Assembly: GCA_900465665.1 (NCBI GenBank)
Contig: UBJO01000028.1
Span: 1 to 64,000 of the forward strand
Source: Hyphomicrobiales bacterium
GTDB taxonomy: Bacteria > Pseudomonadota > Alphaproteobacteria > Rhizobiales > Rhizobiaceae
Reading direction: 5' to 3'
DNA length: 64,000 bases
Shown here: piece after piece, positions 31,620-40,137 of the stretch
Numbering within the stretch: the first letter of the stretch is position 1
How the letters are laid out: every line of letters begins with the position of its first letter
Translations under genes and position numbers: made by a program
The notes under the pieces: model-generated
Seen by the model: only the letters and a program-made list of their open reading frames with translations
Databases searched by the model: none
What the model was told of the DNA's origin: nothing

Positions 31620-32660
31620 TCACGCTGCGGGTTCGTATGGGATCTTGATATCGACAGGCGAGGTCAGCCATGCCGGCAGCGGCAGCGACTTCGATGTCAG
31701 GAAATCCGGATTGAAGAGCTTCGACTGGTAGCGGTTGCCGTAATCGCAAAGGATGGTCACTACCGTGTGGCCGGGGCCGAGGTCCTTGGCGAGGCGCACC
31801 GCGCCCGCGATGTTGATCGCCGACGAGCCGCCGAGGCAAAGCCCCTCATGCTCGACGAGGTCGAAGACATAGGGCAGGGCTTCCGCGTCCGAGATGTTAT
31901 AGGCGAAATCAGGCCTGAAGCCTTCGAGATTGGCGGTGATGCGGCCCTGGCCGATGCCCTCGGTGATCGAGGAGCCCGCGGACTTCAGCTCGCCATTCTT
32001 GTAGAACTCATAGAGTGCTGCGCCATCCGGGTCGGCGATGCCGATCTTGATGTCCTTGTTGAAGCCCTTCAGGCCCATCGCGGTGCCGGCAAGCGTGCCG
32101 CCTGAACCGACGGAGCAAATGAAGCCGTCGACCTTGCCCGAAGTATCCGCCCAGATTTCTTTCGCCGTGGTCTCGATATGCGCCTGCCGGTTGGCGACGT
32201 TGTCGAACTGGTTGGCCCAGATGGCGCCGTTCGGCTCGGTCTTGGCAAGCTGCTCGGCGAGACGTCCGGAAACCTTCACGTAGTTGTTGGGGTTCTTGTA
32301 GGGCACGGCCGGCACTTCGACGAGTTCGGCGCCAAGCAGCTTCAGCGCGTCCTTCTTTTCCTGGCTCTGCGTCTCGGGAATGACGATCACGGTGCGGTAG
32401 CCGAGCGCCTTGGCGACCAGCGTCAGGCCGATGCCGGTGTTGCCGGCGGTCCCTTCCACGATGACGCCGCCCGGCCGCAGCAGGCCCTTTTTCTCGGAGT
32501 CACGAATGATGTAGAGCGCCGCGCGATCCTTGACGGACTGTCCCGGGTTGAGGAATTCCGCCTTGCCGAGAATGGTGCAACCGGTCGCGTCCGATGCTCC
32601 CTTGAGCTTGATCAGGGGAGTGTTGCCAATGGCTTCTAGGACGGAAGGATGAACGGTCAT
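31620..32660 (-). CDS. cysK: Cysteine synthase A (O-acetylserine sulfhydrylase)
   Basis: A 346-residue PLP enzyme. AEFLNPGQSVKDRAA carries the PLP Lys (about residue 45), EGTAGNTGIGL the phosphate-binding loop and CSVGSGGTLAGTAMG the Gly loop; GGSSAINIAGA is the late conserved block. It converts O-acetylserine and sulfide to cysteine. The longer C-terminal extension (past residue 320) is common in alphaproteobacterial forms. It heads the cysK-alaX-sseA-GNAT operon; the leader reads GAGGCAG before the ATG. Confidence 0.93.
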   Translation of the reverse strand: MTVHPSVLEAIGNTPLIKLKGASDATGCTILGKAEFLNPGQSVKDRAALYIIRDSEKKGLLRPGGVIVEGTAGNTGIGLTLVAKALGYRTVIVIPETQSQEKKDALKLLGAELVEVPAVPYKNPNNYVKVSGRLAEQLAKTEPNGAIWANQFDNVANRQAHIETTAKEIWADTSGKVDGFICSVGSGGTLAGTAMGLKGFNKDIKIGIADPDGAALYEFYKNGELKSAGSSITEGIGQGRITANLEGFRPDFAYNISDAEALPYVFDLVEHEGLCLGGSSAINIAGAVRLAKDLGPGHTVVTILCDYGNRYQSKLFNPDFLTSKSLPLPAWLTSPVDIKIPYEPAA

Positions 32661-32816
32661 GGAATCTGCCTCTTTGAAACACTTAGTTTAGGAACGGTCT
32701 TTTCCCTTCACAAGGCTGGGTTGGCAAGAAATCCTATTCCTCGCCCTCAACCACCACGGTAAAATTAGACTTCCCGTCCCAGATTGGCTCGCGACGTGCT
32801 GATCCGGGTCGCTATG

Positions 32817-32846
32817 TGATCCGGAGATTGACATTCATCGTATGGA
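32817..32846 (+). promoter_or_regulatory. ECF sigma-E (ChrR-partner) type promoter before chrR
   Basis: TGATCC at 32817-32822, 18 bases of spacer, then TATGGA at 32841-32846. This resembles the TGATCC-N18-TA type element of the singlet-oxygen RpoE regulon. A start near 32853 would make ATG 32891 the real start of chrR. A TGATCC 17 bases further left has no matching -10. Confidence 0.5.
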
Positions 32847-32890
32847 CGATGACAAAGCAATCACTGAAAGCGGAAACGACCGAAACCATC

Positions 32891-33535
32891 ATGGTTCACG
32901 AGCATATCGACACGGTCGATGCATTGATGGCGTATTACGTCGCGGGTTCCCTTCCGGAACCGGCGCGCGTTCTTGTCGAATCGCATCTGCAAATGAAGCC
33001 GGATCGTCGGCCTTTGGTACGCGATCTCGAGTTTCTGGCCGGCCAGGCCCTGGAGCAGACATCCGAAGCAAGTCTTGAAGACCGCGATGCCAAATTGGCG
33101 CGGATATTCGCATCCACCGCGCCGGTCGAGCCCAAGCCATTGATCGCCTCCGATAAGCCGAGCGTATTCCCACGCGCGCTGCGCCGCCTCGTCGGTTTCG
33201 ATGTCGATACGGTGCCGTGGAAGACCAAGCTCCCCGGTTTCAAGGAATATTCGGTCGATATCGACGGCTGCGAAGTCAGCGTCATGTGGATCAAGCCCGG
33301 CCGCGCCATGCCGGCGCATACCCACAAGGGCATGGAGCTCACGCTCATCCTCGACGGCGCCTTCAACGACAATCGCGGCCGCTTCGGCCCCGGCGACATC
33401 TCCGTTGCCGACGAGACGATCGACCATCGCCCGGTGGCCGAAAAAGATCGTCCCTGCATTGCATTTTCCGTTCTCGATGCCCCCATCAAACTGACCGGGT
33501 CCTTCCGCCAGCTGATTGGCGACCTGATCGGCTGA
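32891..33535 (+). CDS. chrR: ChrR family anti-sigma factor without the usual zinc cysteines
   Basis: A 214-residue protein with an N-terminal anti-sigma helix domain (HIDTVDALMAYYVAGSLPEPARVLVESH) and a C-terminal cupin (residues ~95-200), including AHTHKGMELTLIL with His and Glu metal ligands. ChrR binds and blocks an ECF sigma (RpoE) until singlet oxygen releases it. In this copy the HLxxCPxCR zinc region reads SHLQMKPDRR, so both Cys of the anti-sigma domain are absent. The start at 32891 is preferred over 32849, which would lie at or upstream of the start site predicted from the promoter element at 32817. No sigma gene is adjacent. Confidence 0.72.
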   Translation: MVHEHIDTVDALMAYYVAGSLPEPARVLVESHLQMKPDRRPLVRDLEFLAGQALEQTSEASLEDRDAKLARIFASTAPVEPKPLIASDKPSVFPRALRRLVGFDVDTVPWKTKLPGFKEYSVDIDGCEVSVMWIKPGRAMPAHTHKGMELTLILDGAFNDNRGRFGPGDISVADETIDHRPVAEKDRPCIAFSVLDAPIKLTGSFRQLIGDLIG

Positions 33536-33582
33536 AAGCAGCCACAATGGCGTGATAGAGCCATTATCCCGGGAGGCTGAGA

Positions 33583-33608
33583 GGAACTTCCGGGCCCGTT
33601 TCGACGTT
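33583..33608 (+). promoter_or_regulatory. EcfG-type general stress promoter before the SDR gene
   Basis: GGAAC at 33583-33587, 17 bases, then CGTT at 33605-33608, the GGAAC-N16/17-CGTT pattern used by alphaproteobacterial EcfG sigma factors. It lies 28 bases before the SDR start codon, leaving a very short leader that contains GAGGAG. Confidence 0.62.
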
Positions 33609-33635
33609 CTTCGATACAACCTGAGGAGTCGCGCC

Positions 33636-34469
33636 ATGAACGATTTTGTAGCCCGCCCCGAACATGGAATTGCCTGGATATCAGGCGCAAGCTCCGGCAT
33701 CGGCCGGGCATTGGCGCTGAAACTGGCAAGCGAAGGCTACAAGGTCGCCGTCACCGCTCGCGACCACGAAAAGCTTGCCGAGCTGCAATCGGAAGCCAAC
33801 GGTCTTGCGGGCAGCATCATCGTTCTCGATGGCGACGTCACCAATCCCGAAGACATGGAGCATGTGCTCGCATCGATCGAATACGAGCACGGCGCGCTGG
33901 CGCTCGCTGTCTTCAATGCCGGCGTCTATCTGCCCGTGCATGCCGAGGAATTGCGCCGCGAGGATTTCGAGCAGAGCTTCGCCGTCAATCTGCAGGGCGT
34001 GGTCAATTGCCTCGTGCCGGCGGTGCGTCACATGAAGCACAAGGGGCAGGGGCAGATCGCCATCGTCTCCTCGGTAACTGGTTATGGCGGCCTTCCCACG
34101 GGCGCTGCCTATGGCGCCACCAAGGCTGCCCTGATCAACATGGCCGAGAGCCTGAAATTCGACCTCGACAAGATGGGCATCCGCATCCAGCTCATCAATC
34201 CTGGTTTCGTCGACACGCCGGCCACCCGCAAGAACGAGTTCCCGATGCCGTCGCTGATCCCGGTCGACGAGGCCGCCGCCGAAATCTATGCGGGCCTGAA
34301 GTCGAAGAATTTCGAGATCACCTTCCCGAAGCGCTTCACCTACACGCTGAAGGCTCTCAACCTCATGCCCTACAGCCTGTATTTCTGGCTGGTGAACCGC
34401 GCCACCGGCTGGCAGGAGCGCCCACGCGCCGATGGTCGCCGCCCGGTGACGCCAAGCCCGGCGGAATAG
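33636..34469 (+). CDS. Short-chain dehydrogenase/reductase (stress-island SDR)
   Basis: A 277-residue classical SDR. SGASSGIGRALA is the NAD(P) glycine loop, followed by the strand-helix of the Rossmann fold; VFNAGVYLPVH covers the NAG motif. YGATKAAL carries the catalytic Tyr-x-x-x-Lys (residues about 158-162) with Ser in IVSSVTG. The C-terminus extends past residue 230 into an amphipathic tail (FPKRFTYTLKALNL). Substrate unknown; membership in a sigma-controlled oxidative-stress cluster suggests lipid or aldehyde chemistry. ATG 33636 follows GAGGAG; the in-frame GTG far upstream is not used. Confidence 0.85.
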   Translation: MNDFVARPEHGIAWISGASSGIGRALALKLASEGYKVAVTARDHEKLAELQSEANGLAGSIIVLDGDVTNPEDMEHVLASIEYEHGALALAVFNAGVYLPVHAEELRREDFEQSFAVNLQGVVNCLVPAVRHMKHKGQGQIAIVSSVTGYGGLPTGAAYGATKAALINMAESLKFDLDKMGIRIQLINPGFVDTPATRKNEFPMPSLIPVDEAAAEIYAGLKSKNFEITFPKRFTYTLKALNLMPYSLYFWLVNRATGWQERPRADGRRPVTPSPAE

Positions 34470-34578
34470 CTAAGGCGTCATCGCGCCGACAACCAGTAAG
34501 GATGTTGATGAGGGGATAGACGAGGCGGATGGCGACCGGGACAGGAGGTCGACTGTCTGGTCCCGCCACCCGCTCTCG

Positions 34579-35838
34579 TCAGCTCCGCGAAAAGACGACC
34601 TGGCGGACGTCTATGTTTCGGGCGCGGAAACCTGCTTCACAATAAAATAAATAGAACTCCCAGAGCCGCTTGAAGCGCTCGTCGAAGCCCAGTGGGCGAA
34701 CTCGTTCCCAAACGGACCAAAAACGCTCTCGCCATTCGGCCAGAGTACGAGCGTAGTCTAACCCAAAACCGAAGTCCCGCACCAGTGACAAATTCACTTT
34801 TCGTCCAAGTTCCGCCAAATGCTCGCGGGTCGGTAGCATGCCGCCGGGAAAAACGTACTTCTGGATGAAGTCGGGATTGCTCCGGTACTGTTCGAACGAC
34901 TCTGGGCGAATCGTTATGATCTGAAGCCCCGCCTTGCCCCCAGGCTTCAGGCACTGCTCGAGCTTGGAGAAATAGGCGGGCCAGTATTTCTCGCCGACGG
35001 CCTCGAACATCTCGATCGAGACGATCTTGTCGTAGACGCCGGTTTCGTCGCGATAGTCCTGAAAGCGGAAGTCGACCTTGTCGCTGAGCCCCGCCTTGCG
35101 GATGCGCTCCTCGGCGAATGCCAGCTGCTCGCGGCTGATCGTCAGGCCCGTGACCCGACAATTCAGTTCGCTGGCGGCAAACTCGGCGAACCCGCCCCAT
35201 CCGCAGCCGATCTCGAGCACATGGTCACCCGGCTTGATCCCGGTCGCCTCGGCGAGAGCCCGATACTTCGCGTTCTGCGCCGACTGCAGATCGTTGGCGC
35301 CGGTGGAATAGAGCGCTGACGAGTAGGTCATCGTCGGGTCGAGCCACTGCTTGTAGAAGTCGTTGCCGAGATCGTAATGCGCTGAGATGTTCCGCTTCGA
35401 GCCCTTGCGGGTATTGGCGTTCATCCAATGACGGATGCGCTCGACCAGACGGGGCAGGCCGCGCTTGCCGTTGGCGTAATCCTGGATCGCTTCGTCGTTG
35501 ACGATGAACAACTCAAGGAACGCCGCGATATCGGGGCTGTCCCAATCGCCATCCATATAGCTCTCAGCCACGCCGATCGTGCCGTTGGAAAGCGCCCGGT
35601 AGCAGATGTTCCAGTTCTTCAGGTGGATCTCGGCGTGCTGGCCGGGTGTGCTGCCGGTCACCCGCACCACGCGACCATCGGGAAAAGCGATCGTCAGCGA
35701 GCCATGCTGCATACGAAGCAATGCCCTCAGCGCCAGCTTGGCGCGCAGCGGCAGTCCCTTCGAAACCTGTCCGATATTCTGCTGCGTCAGCTGGATCGCG
35801 TTGCGTTGAGAATCGGTCAAGTCGCTAGCATCACTCAT
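34579..35838 (-). CDS. Cyclopropane-fatty-acyl-phospholipid synthase family protein
   Basis: A 419-residue SAM-dependent lipid methyltransferase. GDHVLEIGCGWGGFAE is SAM motif I, and ISAHYDLGNDFYKQWLDPTMTYSSALY the family substrate block. It acts on unsaturated acyl chains of membrane phospholipids. In Rhodobacter similar Cfa-like genes of the RpoE-ChrR regulon make branched or furan-type fatty acids, so classical cyclopropanation is not certain. ATG 35838 follows GGAGGAG. It lies 165 bases after the DUF1365 stop, in the same direction as the phrB operon. Confidence 0.87.
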   Translation of the reverse strand: MSDASDLTDSQRNAIQLTQQNIGQVSKGLPLRAKLALRALLRMQHGSLTIAFPDGRVVRVTGSTPGQHAEIHLKNWNICYRALSNGTIGVAESYMDGDWDSPDIAAFLELFIVNDEAIQDYANGKRGLPRLVERIRHWMNANTRKGSKRNISAHYDLGNDFYKQWLDPTMTYSSALYSTGANDLQSAQNAKYRALAEATGIKPGDHVLEIGCGWGGFAEFAASELNCRVTGLTISREQLAFAEERIRKAGLSDKVDFRFQDYRDETGVYDKIVSIEMFEAVGEKYWPAYFSKLEQCLKPGGKAGLQIITIRPESFEQYRSNPDFIQKYVFPGGMLPTREHLAELGRKVNLSLVRDFGFGLDYARTLAEWRERFWSVWERVRPLGFDERFKRLWEFYLFYCEAGFRARNIDVRQVVFSRS

Positions 35839-36002
35839 GGTTTTCTCCTCCGGCAAGATTTGGCCGGTTCAGGACGACGATGCGCTGAAAATCTCCGCCC
35901 CCCGGCGATTGCTTTGAACGCTATCGTAAAAATTGGAAAAGCCAAACAATTTTCCAATCCTGTGTTGCGGGTAATCGACGCATATATCGAAGCACGCTTA
36001 TC

Positions 36003-36845
36003 TTATTCCGCTGCCTCCGCCGTCTCGCGCGGCGCGACCAGGCTGACGGGGGCGGGTGGTGCAGGCTTTGCGATATATTTCGCGCCCTTCAGCCACAGTT
36101 TCAGCGCCTCCCAGTGAATGCCGCCGACGATCTTGATCGGCAGAAACGGAACGGCGGCCGTGAGCCACGCCAGGTTCCTCGTCGTGAGGCTCACCTGTCG
36201 TCCGGAGAAGGTCGCCGCAAGCAGCGGGCCATCTGCATCGGTTTCGAGGATACGCCAGCGAATCTCCTTGCCCGGCGGCAGCATGCGGAAATTGTAGCGC
36301 ATGCCCATCTCGATGAAGGGCGAGACGTGAAAGATCTTGTCGCAGCTCTGCCGAACGCCGGTGTCGCTGACCTCGCCTGAGCCGATAGGGCAGACATAGG
36401 TATGCCGTTCGCCGAACGTGTTGCGCACCTCGTAGATCATCGCGATCAGCTGATCACGCGCGTCATAGGCATGGTAGACGGAGAGCGGATTGAAGACGTA
36501 GCCGAGGATGCGGGGGTAGCAGACCAGCACGATGCGCTGGGCACGCAAGCCCGCCTGCGCCAGCAGTTCGTCGGCATGCGCCCTGGCGCCCATCCGGCCG
36601 CCATGGTCGCTCTCGTGGAACGACACCGCGTTGCGCTTGTTCACGGAAAACAGCGCGGACAGCCGATCCGCCTCGTCCAGCCGGTCGAGATCGATCGCCA
36701 TCGAGAATACGCGGTAGCGAAAGCGATGGCCGAAGGGCTTCATGCGCTGGTGCATGACGTCGCCGACATAGAGTGCTGCCGCAGCCTCGGGCGGCGGCCC
36801 GTTGTCGCGCATGCTCACGCCTCGTCCTTCGCGCTCCTGCGTCAT
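36003..36845 (-). CDS. DUF1365 domain protein
   Basis: A 280-residue protein starting with an ATG that overlaps the FAD-protein stop (ATGA). The pattern LYVGDVMHQRMKPFGHRFRYRVF, then PRILGYVFNPLSVYHAYD and HVSPFIEMGMRYNFR is DUF1365. This family is always found with an FAD-dependent amine oxidase-like protein and a Cfa-like methyltransferase; it may bind lipid, but has no known enzymatic activity. Third gene of the phrB operon. Confidence 0.87.
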   Translation of the reverse strand: MTQEREGRGVSMRDNGPPPEAAAALYVGDVMHQRMKPFGHRFRYRVFSMAIDLDRLDEADRLSALFSVNKRNAVSFHESDHGGRMGARAHADELLAQAGLRAQRIVLVCYPRILGYVFNPLSVYHAYDARDQLIAMIYEVRNTFGERHTYVCPIGSGEVSDTGVRQSCDKIFHVSPFIEMGMRYNFRMLPPGKEIRWRILETDADGPLLAATFSGRQVSLTTRNLAWLTAAVPFLPIKIVGGIHWEALKLWLKGAKYIAKPAPPAPVSLVAPRETAEAAE

Positions 36846-38179
36846 GCGACGGCGTCCAGCTCCGGTTCGATGTTGTCAGTCTTGAGTGTGCTCCACGGCA
36901 GCGCCGCGCCGAGCGCCTTGGCGGCTGCGAGGCCAGAACTCAACCCGTCCTCATGGAACCCATAGCCCGTCCAGGCGCCGGCGAAGTAGCAGCCATTACG
37001 TCCCTGTATATCCATCAGCGCGCGCTGCGCCTGGACGCTGTCGGCGGAGAACTGCGGGTGCTCGTAGCTGAACTCCGCGAAGACCTTGCGCGGGTCCGGC
37101 TCGCGATCGGGGTTCAGCGTCACGAACAACGGGAAGCGATCGTCGATCGCCTGCAGCTTGTTCATCCAGTAGGTGACGGCGACATCGGCGTTACCGTTAG
37201 CCGAGCTGGAGCGGAGATAGTTCCAGGATGCCCAGACCTTCCGGCGTTGCGGCATCAGCATCGGATCGCGGTGAAGCACCACTCTGTTTGGCTGATAGGG
37301 AACCGCCGCCAGCAGCCGTTTTTCCTGTTCGGTCGCATCGACGAGCATGCGCCGTGTCTGGTCGCTGTGCGCGGCAAGGATCACCTTGTCGAAGCGGCGC
37401 TCCTCGCCGCGGTCGTCGACGATGGTGACGCCGCTCTCTGTCCTGATCACGGCTCGCACGCCGAGCCCGAGCTTCAACCGGTCACCCAGAGGCTCGAGCA
37501 GTCTGTCGAGATAGTTTCGGCTGCCGCCGGTCACCGTGCGCCACTGGTGCTGCCTGGAATAGATCAGGCGGTGATTGTCGAAGAAGTTGACGAAATGCTC
37601 GGCCGGAAACTGCATCATTTTCGCGGCTGGCGTCGACCAGATCGCGGCTGCCATCGGGACCAGATAGTTATTGGTGAACCCGGGCGAGAAGCCGCGCCAG
37701 TCGAGATAGTCGCCGATGGAGCGCGCGGCGAGGTGGCCGGCGGCGCGGTCGAGAAGGCAGGTCTTGTTGAAGCGCAGGATCTCGCGGATCATCAAGAGGA
37801 AGGAGGGGCGTACCAGATTGCGCTTCTGCGCGAAGATCGAAGACAGGCCGCTGCCGCTCCACTCCAGCTTGCCGTGGTCTAGCGATAGCGAAAAGCTCAT
37901 GTCGCTGGCATGGGTGGCGACGCCGAGCCGCGCAAACAGCGCGGTAAGGTTCGGATAGTTCGGCTCGTTGTAGACGATGAAGCCGGTATCGACGGGAATG
38001 TGCGTTCCATCGTAATCGACATCCACGGTGGCGGTGTGGCCGCCGGCGCGCGTTTCCTTCTCATAGAGCGTGACGTCATGCAGCGGATTGAGCGCCCACG
38101 CCGCCGATGCCCCGGAGACGCCGGAGCCGATGACCGCGATCTTCAAGCGACTGTGCGGGTGGTGAAAATGGGCGTTCAT
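36842..38179 (-). CDS. FAD-dependent oxidoreductase (amine-oxidase-like) of the phrB operon
   Basis: A 445-residue flavoprotein. KIAVIGSGVSGASAAWAL is the FAD dinucleotide fold, YEKETRAGGHTATV the following conserved block, and NGCYFAGAWTGYGFHEDG the C-terminal FAD motif. The domain resembles phytoene desaturase/amine oxidase relatives. With the DUF1365 and Cfa-like partners it likely oxidises or desaturates membrane acyl chains. The ATG at 38179 overlaps the phrB stop (ATGA), so it is coupled to photolyase. A longer open frame to 38695 is an out-of-frame shadow in phrB. Confidence 0.88.
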   Translation of the reverse strand: MNAHFHHPHSRLKIAVIGSGVSGASAAWALNPLHDVTLYEKETRAGGHTATVDVDYDGTHIPVDTGFIVYNEPNYPNLTALFARLGVATHASDMSFSLSLDHGKLEWSGSGLSSIFAQKRNLVRPSFLLMIREILRFNKTCLLDRAAGHLAARSIGDYLDWRGFSPGFTNNYLVPMAAAIWSTPAAKMMQFPAEHFVNFFDNHRLIYSRQHQWRTVTGGSRNYLDRLLEPLGDRLKLGLGVRAVIRTESGVTIVDDRGEERRFDKVILAAHSDQTRRMLVDATEQEKRLLAAVPYQPNRVVLHRDPMLMPQRRKVWASWNYLRSSSANGNADVAVTYWMNKLQAIDDRFPLFVTLNPDREPDPRKVFAEFSYEHPQFSADSVQAQRALMDIQGRNGCYFAGAWTGYGFHEDGLSSGLAAAKALGAALPWSTLKTDNIEPELDAVA

Positions 38180-39621
38180 GCTGCGTCCTTTACGGCGTTG
38201 TAGGCTTTCAACGCCCGGTCGCGGGCGGTCGCGTGGTCGACGATCGGCTTGGGATAGGTTTCGCCAAGCTTGATATCCGCCTTGTCGAGCACGCTCTGCG
38301 GTGCCGCGAATGGCTTGTGAATGTATTTGGTATCGAGCGCGGCAAGCTCGGGAACGAATTCGCGGACATAGGCGCCATCCCGATCGAACTTCTCGCCCTG
38401 CAGCACCGGATTGAAGATGCGGAAGAAGGGGGCGGCATCCGCCCCGCAGCCGGCCACCCATTGCCAGCTCGCGGCATTGCTTGCCGGGTCGGCATCGACG
38501 AGTGTGTCGCGGAACCAGGCTTCGCCGCGCCGCCAGTCGATCATCAGATCCTTGATCAGGAACGAGGCGACGATCATCCGCACCCGATTGTGCATGAAGC
38601 CGTGCCTCCAGAGCTGGCGCATGCCGGCGTCGACGATCGGGTAGCCGGTCATCCCCTTGGTCCAGGCGCGGAAATGCGCGGTGCTGTTGCTCCATTCGAA
38701 GCCATCGAAACGGTCGTTCCAGTTGGCGTATGGCAGCTTCGGGAAGTGAAACAGCAGATGGTAGGAGAACTCGCGCCAGGCGAGTTCCTTGCGGAAGTGA
38801 ACCAGATCGTCCGCCGGCACGTCCAGCCCACGCGTCTCCTCCCAGATGCGGGCAGGCGATATCACGCCCAGCGCCAGATAGGGCGACATCATCGAGGTCG
38901 ACTGCTTGGCCGGAAAGTCGCGGTCGGCCTTGTAGCCGTCGAGGCTCTGATCCAGAAAATCCGCAAGCCGCTCGCGCGCTGCCTCTTCGCCGGCAGTCCA
39001 GACCTCAGCGAAATCCTTGGCCCAGTCCGGCTTGGTCGGCAGAAGCTTCCAGGACTTCAGTGTCTCGCTTGCGGGAAGCTCCGGCGCGAATTTGACCTTC
39101 TTGGGCGCATCGACAGGGTGCGGCGGCTCGCCGGCACCCTCTAGCGCCCGCCAGAACGGCGTATAGACGCGGTAGGGCGTCCCACCGCCTGTCTTGAGCC
39201 GCGACGGCTCATGCAGCAGCTGGCCGGCGAAGCTCTGCGCATCCAGCCCCTGCTGCTCAAGCTCCCGCTTGATGCGCGTATCGATGGCGATGCCGGGCGG
39301 ATCGTAGCGGCGGTTCCACATGACGGTCTCCGCACCAGTCTTCTTGATCAGGTCGGCGAGCACATCGAGCGCATCGCCGCTCACAAGATTGAGCGAGCCG
39401 CCAAGCGCTTCGATGGATGCCGTGAGCGATGCCAGCGAATGATGCAACCACCACTCTTGCGCGCCGCCTAGAGGCCCGGTGCCGGAAGAGGAGGGCTCGC
39501 GGATATAGAGGGGAATGATCGGGCGTCCGGTGCGGCAGGCAGCATGCAGCGCATGATTGTCGTCGAGGCGAAGATCCTTGCGAAACCAGAGGATAAGCGG
39601 CTTTGCTGCATCGTCGGACAA
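38176..39621 (-). CDS. phrB: Deoxyribodipyrimidine photolyase (CPD photolyase)
   Basis: A 481-residue photolyase. LILWFRKDLRLDDNHALHAA opens the antenna-binding Rossmann domain. The C-terminal FAD domain has STSMMSPYLALGVISPA, WREFSYHLLFHFP, TGYPIVDAGMRQLWRHGFMHNRVRM and WRRGEAWFRDTLVDADPASNAASWQWVAGCG, all diagnostic. Uses blue light to repair pyrimidine dimers. It leads the phrB-FAD-DUF1365 operon; a sigma-E type promoter lies 34 bases upstream of its start. Confidence 0.92.
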   Translation of the reverse strand: MSDDAAKPLILWFRKDLRLDDNHALHAACRTGRPIIPLYIREPSSSGTGPLGGAQEWWLHHSLASLTASIEALGGSLNLVSGDALDVLADLIKKTGAETVMWNRRYDPPGIAIDTRIKRELEQQGLDAQSFAGQLLHEPSRLKTGGGTPYRVYTPFWRALEGAGEPPHPVDAPKKVKFAPELPASETLKSWKLLPTKPDWAKDFAEVWTAGEEAARERLADFLDQSLDGYKADRDFPAKQSTSMMSPYLALGVISPARIWEETRGLDVPADDLVHFRKELAWREFSYHLLFHFPKLPYANWNDRFDGFEWSNSTAHFRAWTKGMTGYPIVDAGMRQLWRHGFMHNRVRMIVASFLIKDLMIDWRRGEAWFRDTLVDADPASNAASWQWVAGCGADAAPFFRIFNPVLQGEKFDRDGAYVREFVPELAALDTKYIHKPFAAPQSVLDKADIKLGETYPKPIVDHATARDRALKAYNAVKDAA

Positions 39622-39654
39622 TGAATGTGATCCCCTTGTTTCTGTGTTGCTTCT

Positions 39655-39682
39655 GTTACGAAGCTACGGGGAGTGTGGATCA
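39655..39682 (-). promoter_or_regulatory. ECF sigma-E (ChrR-partner) type promoter before phrB
   Basis: On the minus strand TGATCC (39682-39677), 18 bases, then TAAC (39658-39655). It has the same -35 and spacing as the element before chrR. Start of transcription would be about 25 bases before the phrB ATG (39621). The rest of the 306-base gap up to the gene at 39928 shows no coding frame. Confidence 0.58.
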
Positions 39683-39927
39683 AAAGTTTCAGCCCGCATA
39701 AAGATTTAACACCGCACATCGGTAAATTATCCGACAGCATCGGTGGTTGCGCGCGTCGCGGGTCGCCTGGCGGGTCGATCGTCGCCCTCAGGCGAGATCG
39801 GCATGCCGATTTTTCCCCTCGTTCGCGCATGCAGGGATGCTCATTCCTTTAATCCACTAAAAAGATAGAGAATACTGCTCTCATCAGATGGCGGCTCGAA
39901 AAACGCAGCCGCACAGGAGAGACGACG

Positions 39928-40128
39928 ATGAGTATCATCCGGCATTTCGATCGCCTTTGCACCATCCGCGACCAGCTGGAAGCGAGGCTCGAACTGCACG
40001 AGGCGCGCTATTGTTTCGGCAGCGAAGATGTCGAGGACGGCACGGGTGCCGATCTGCGCGAGCGCATCATGCAGATGACCGACGAGATCTCGGCGCTCAT
40101 GCACAGCCCGCGCTATGCCGATTTTTAG
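39928..40128 (+). CDS. Small protein upstream of an alpha/beta hydrolase, unknown function
   Basis: A 66-residue, probably helical protein starts at ATG 39928 behind GGAGAG. MSIIRHFDRLCTIRDQLEARLELHEARY suggests a coiled hairpin; no domain is recognised. It ends nine bases before the hydrolase gene, so the two look like an operon. Its His/Cys content is low, and there is no membrane segment. Confidence 0.6.
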   Translation: MSIIRHFDRLCTIRDQLEARLELHEARYCFGSEDVEDGTGADLRERIMQMTDEISALMHSPRYADF

Positions 40129-40137
40129 GAGGGAGCG

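Noticed and set aside
36842..38695. Extension of the FAD oxidoreductase to 38695
   Set aside because: The first 172 residues are out-of-frame sequence within phrB; the ATG overlapping the phrB stop gives the normal FAD N-terminus.
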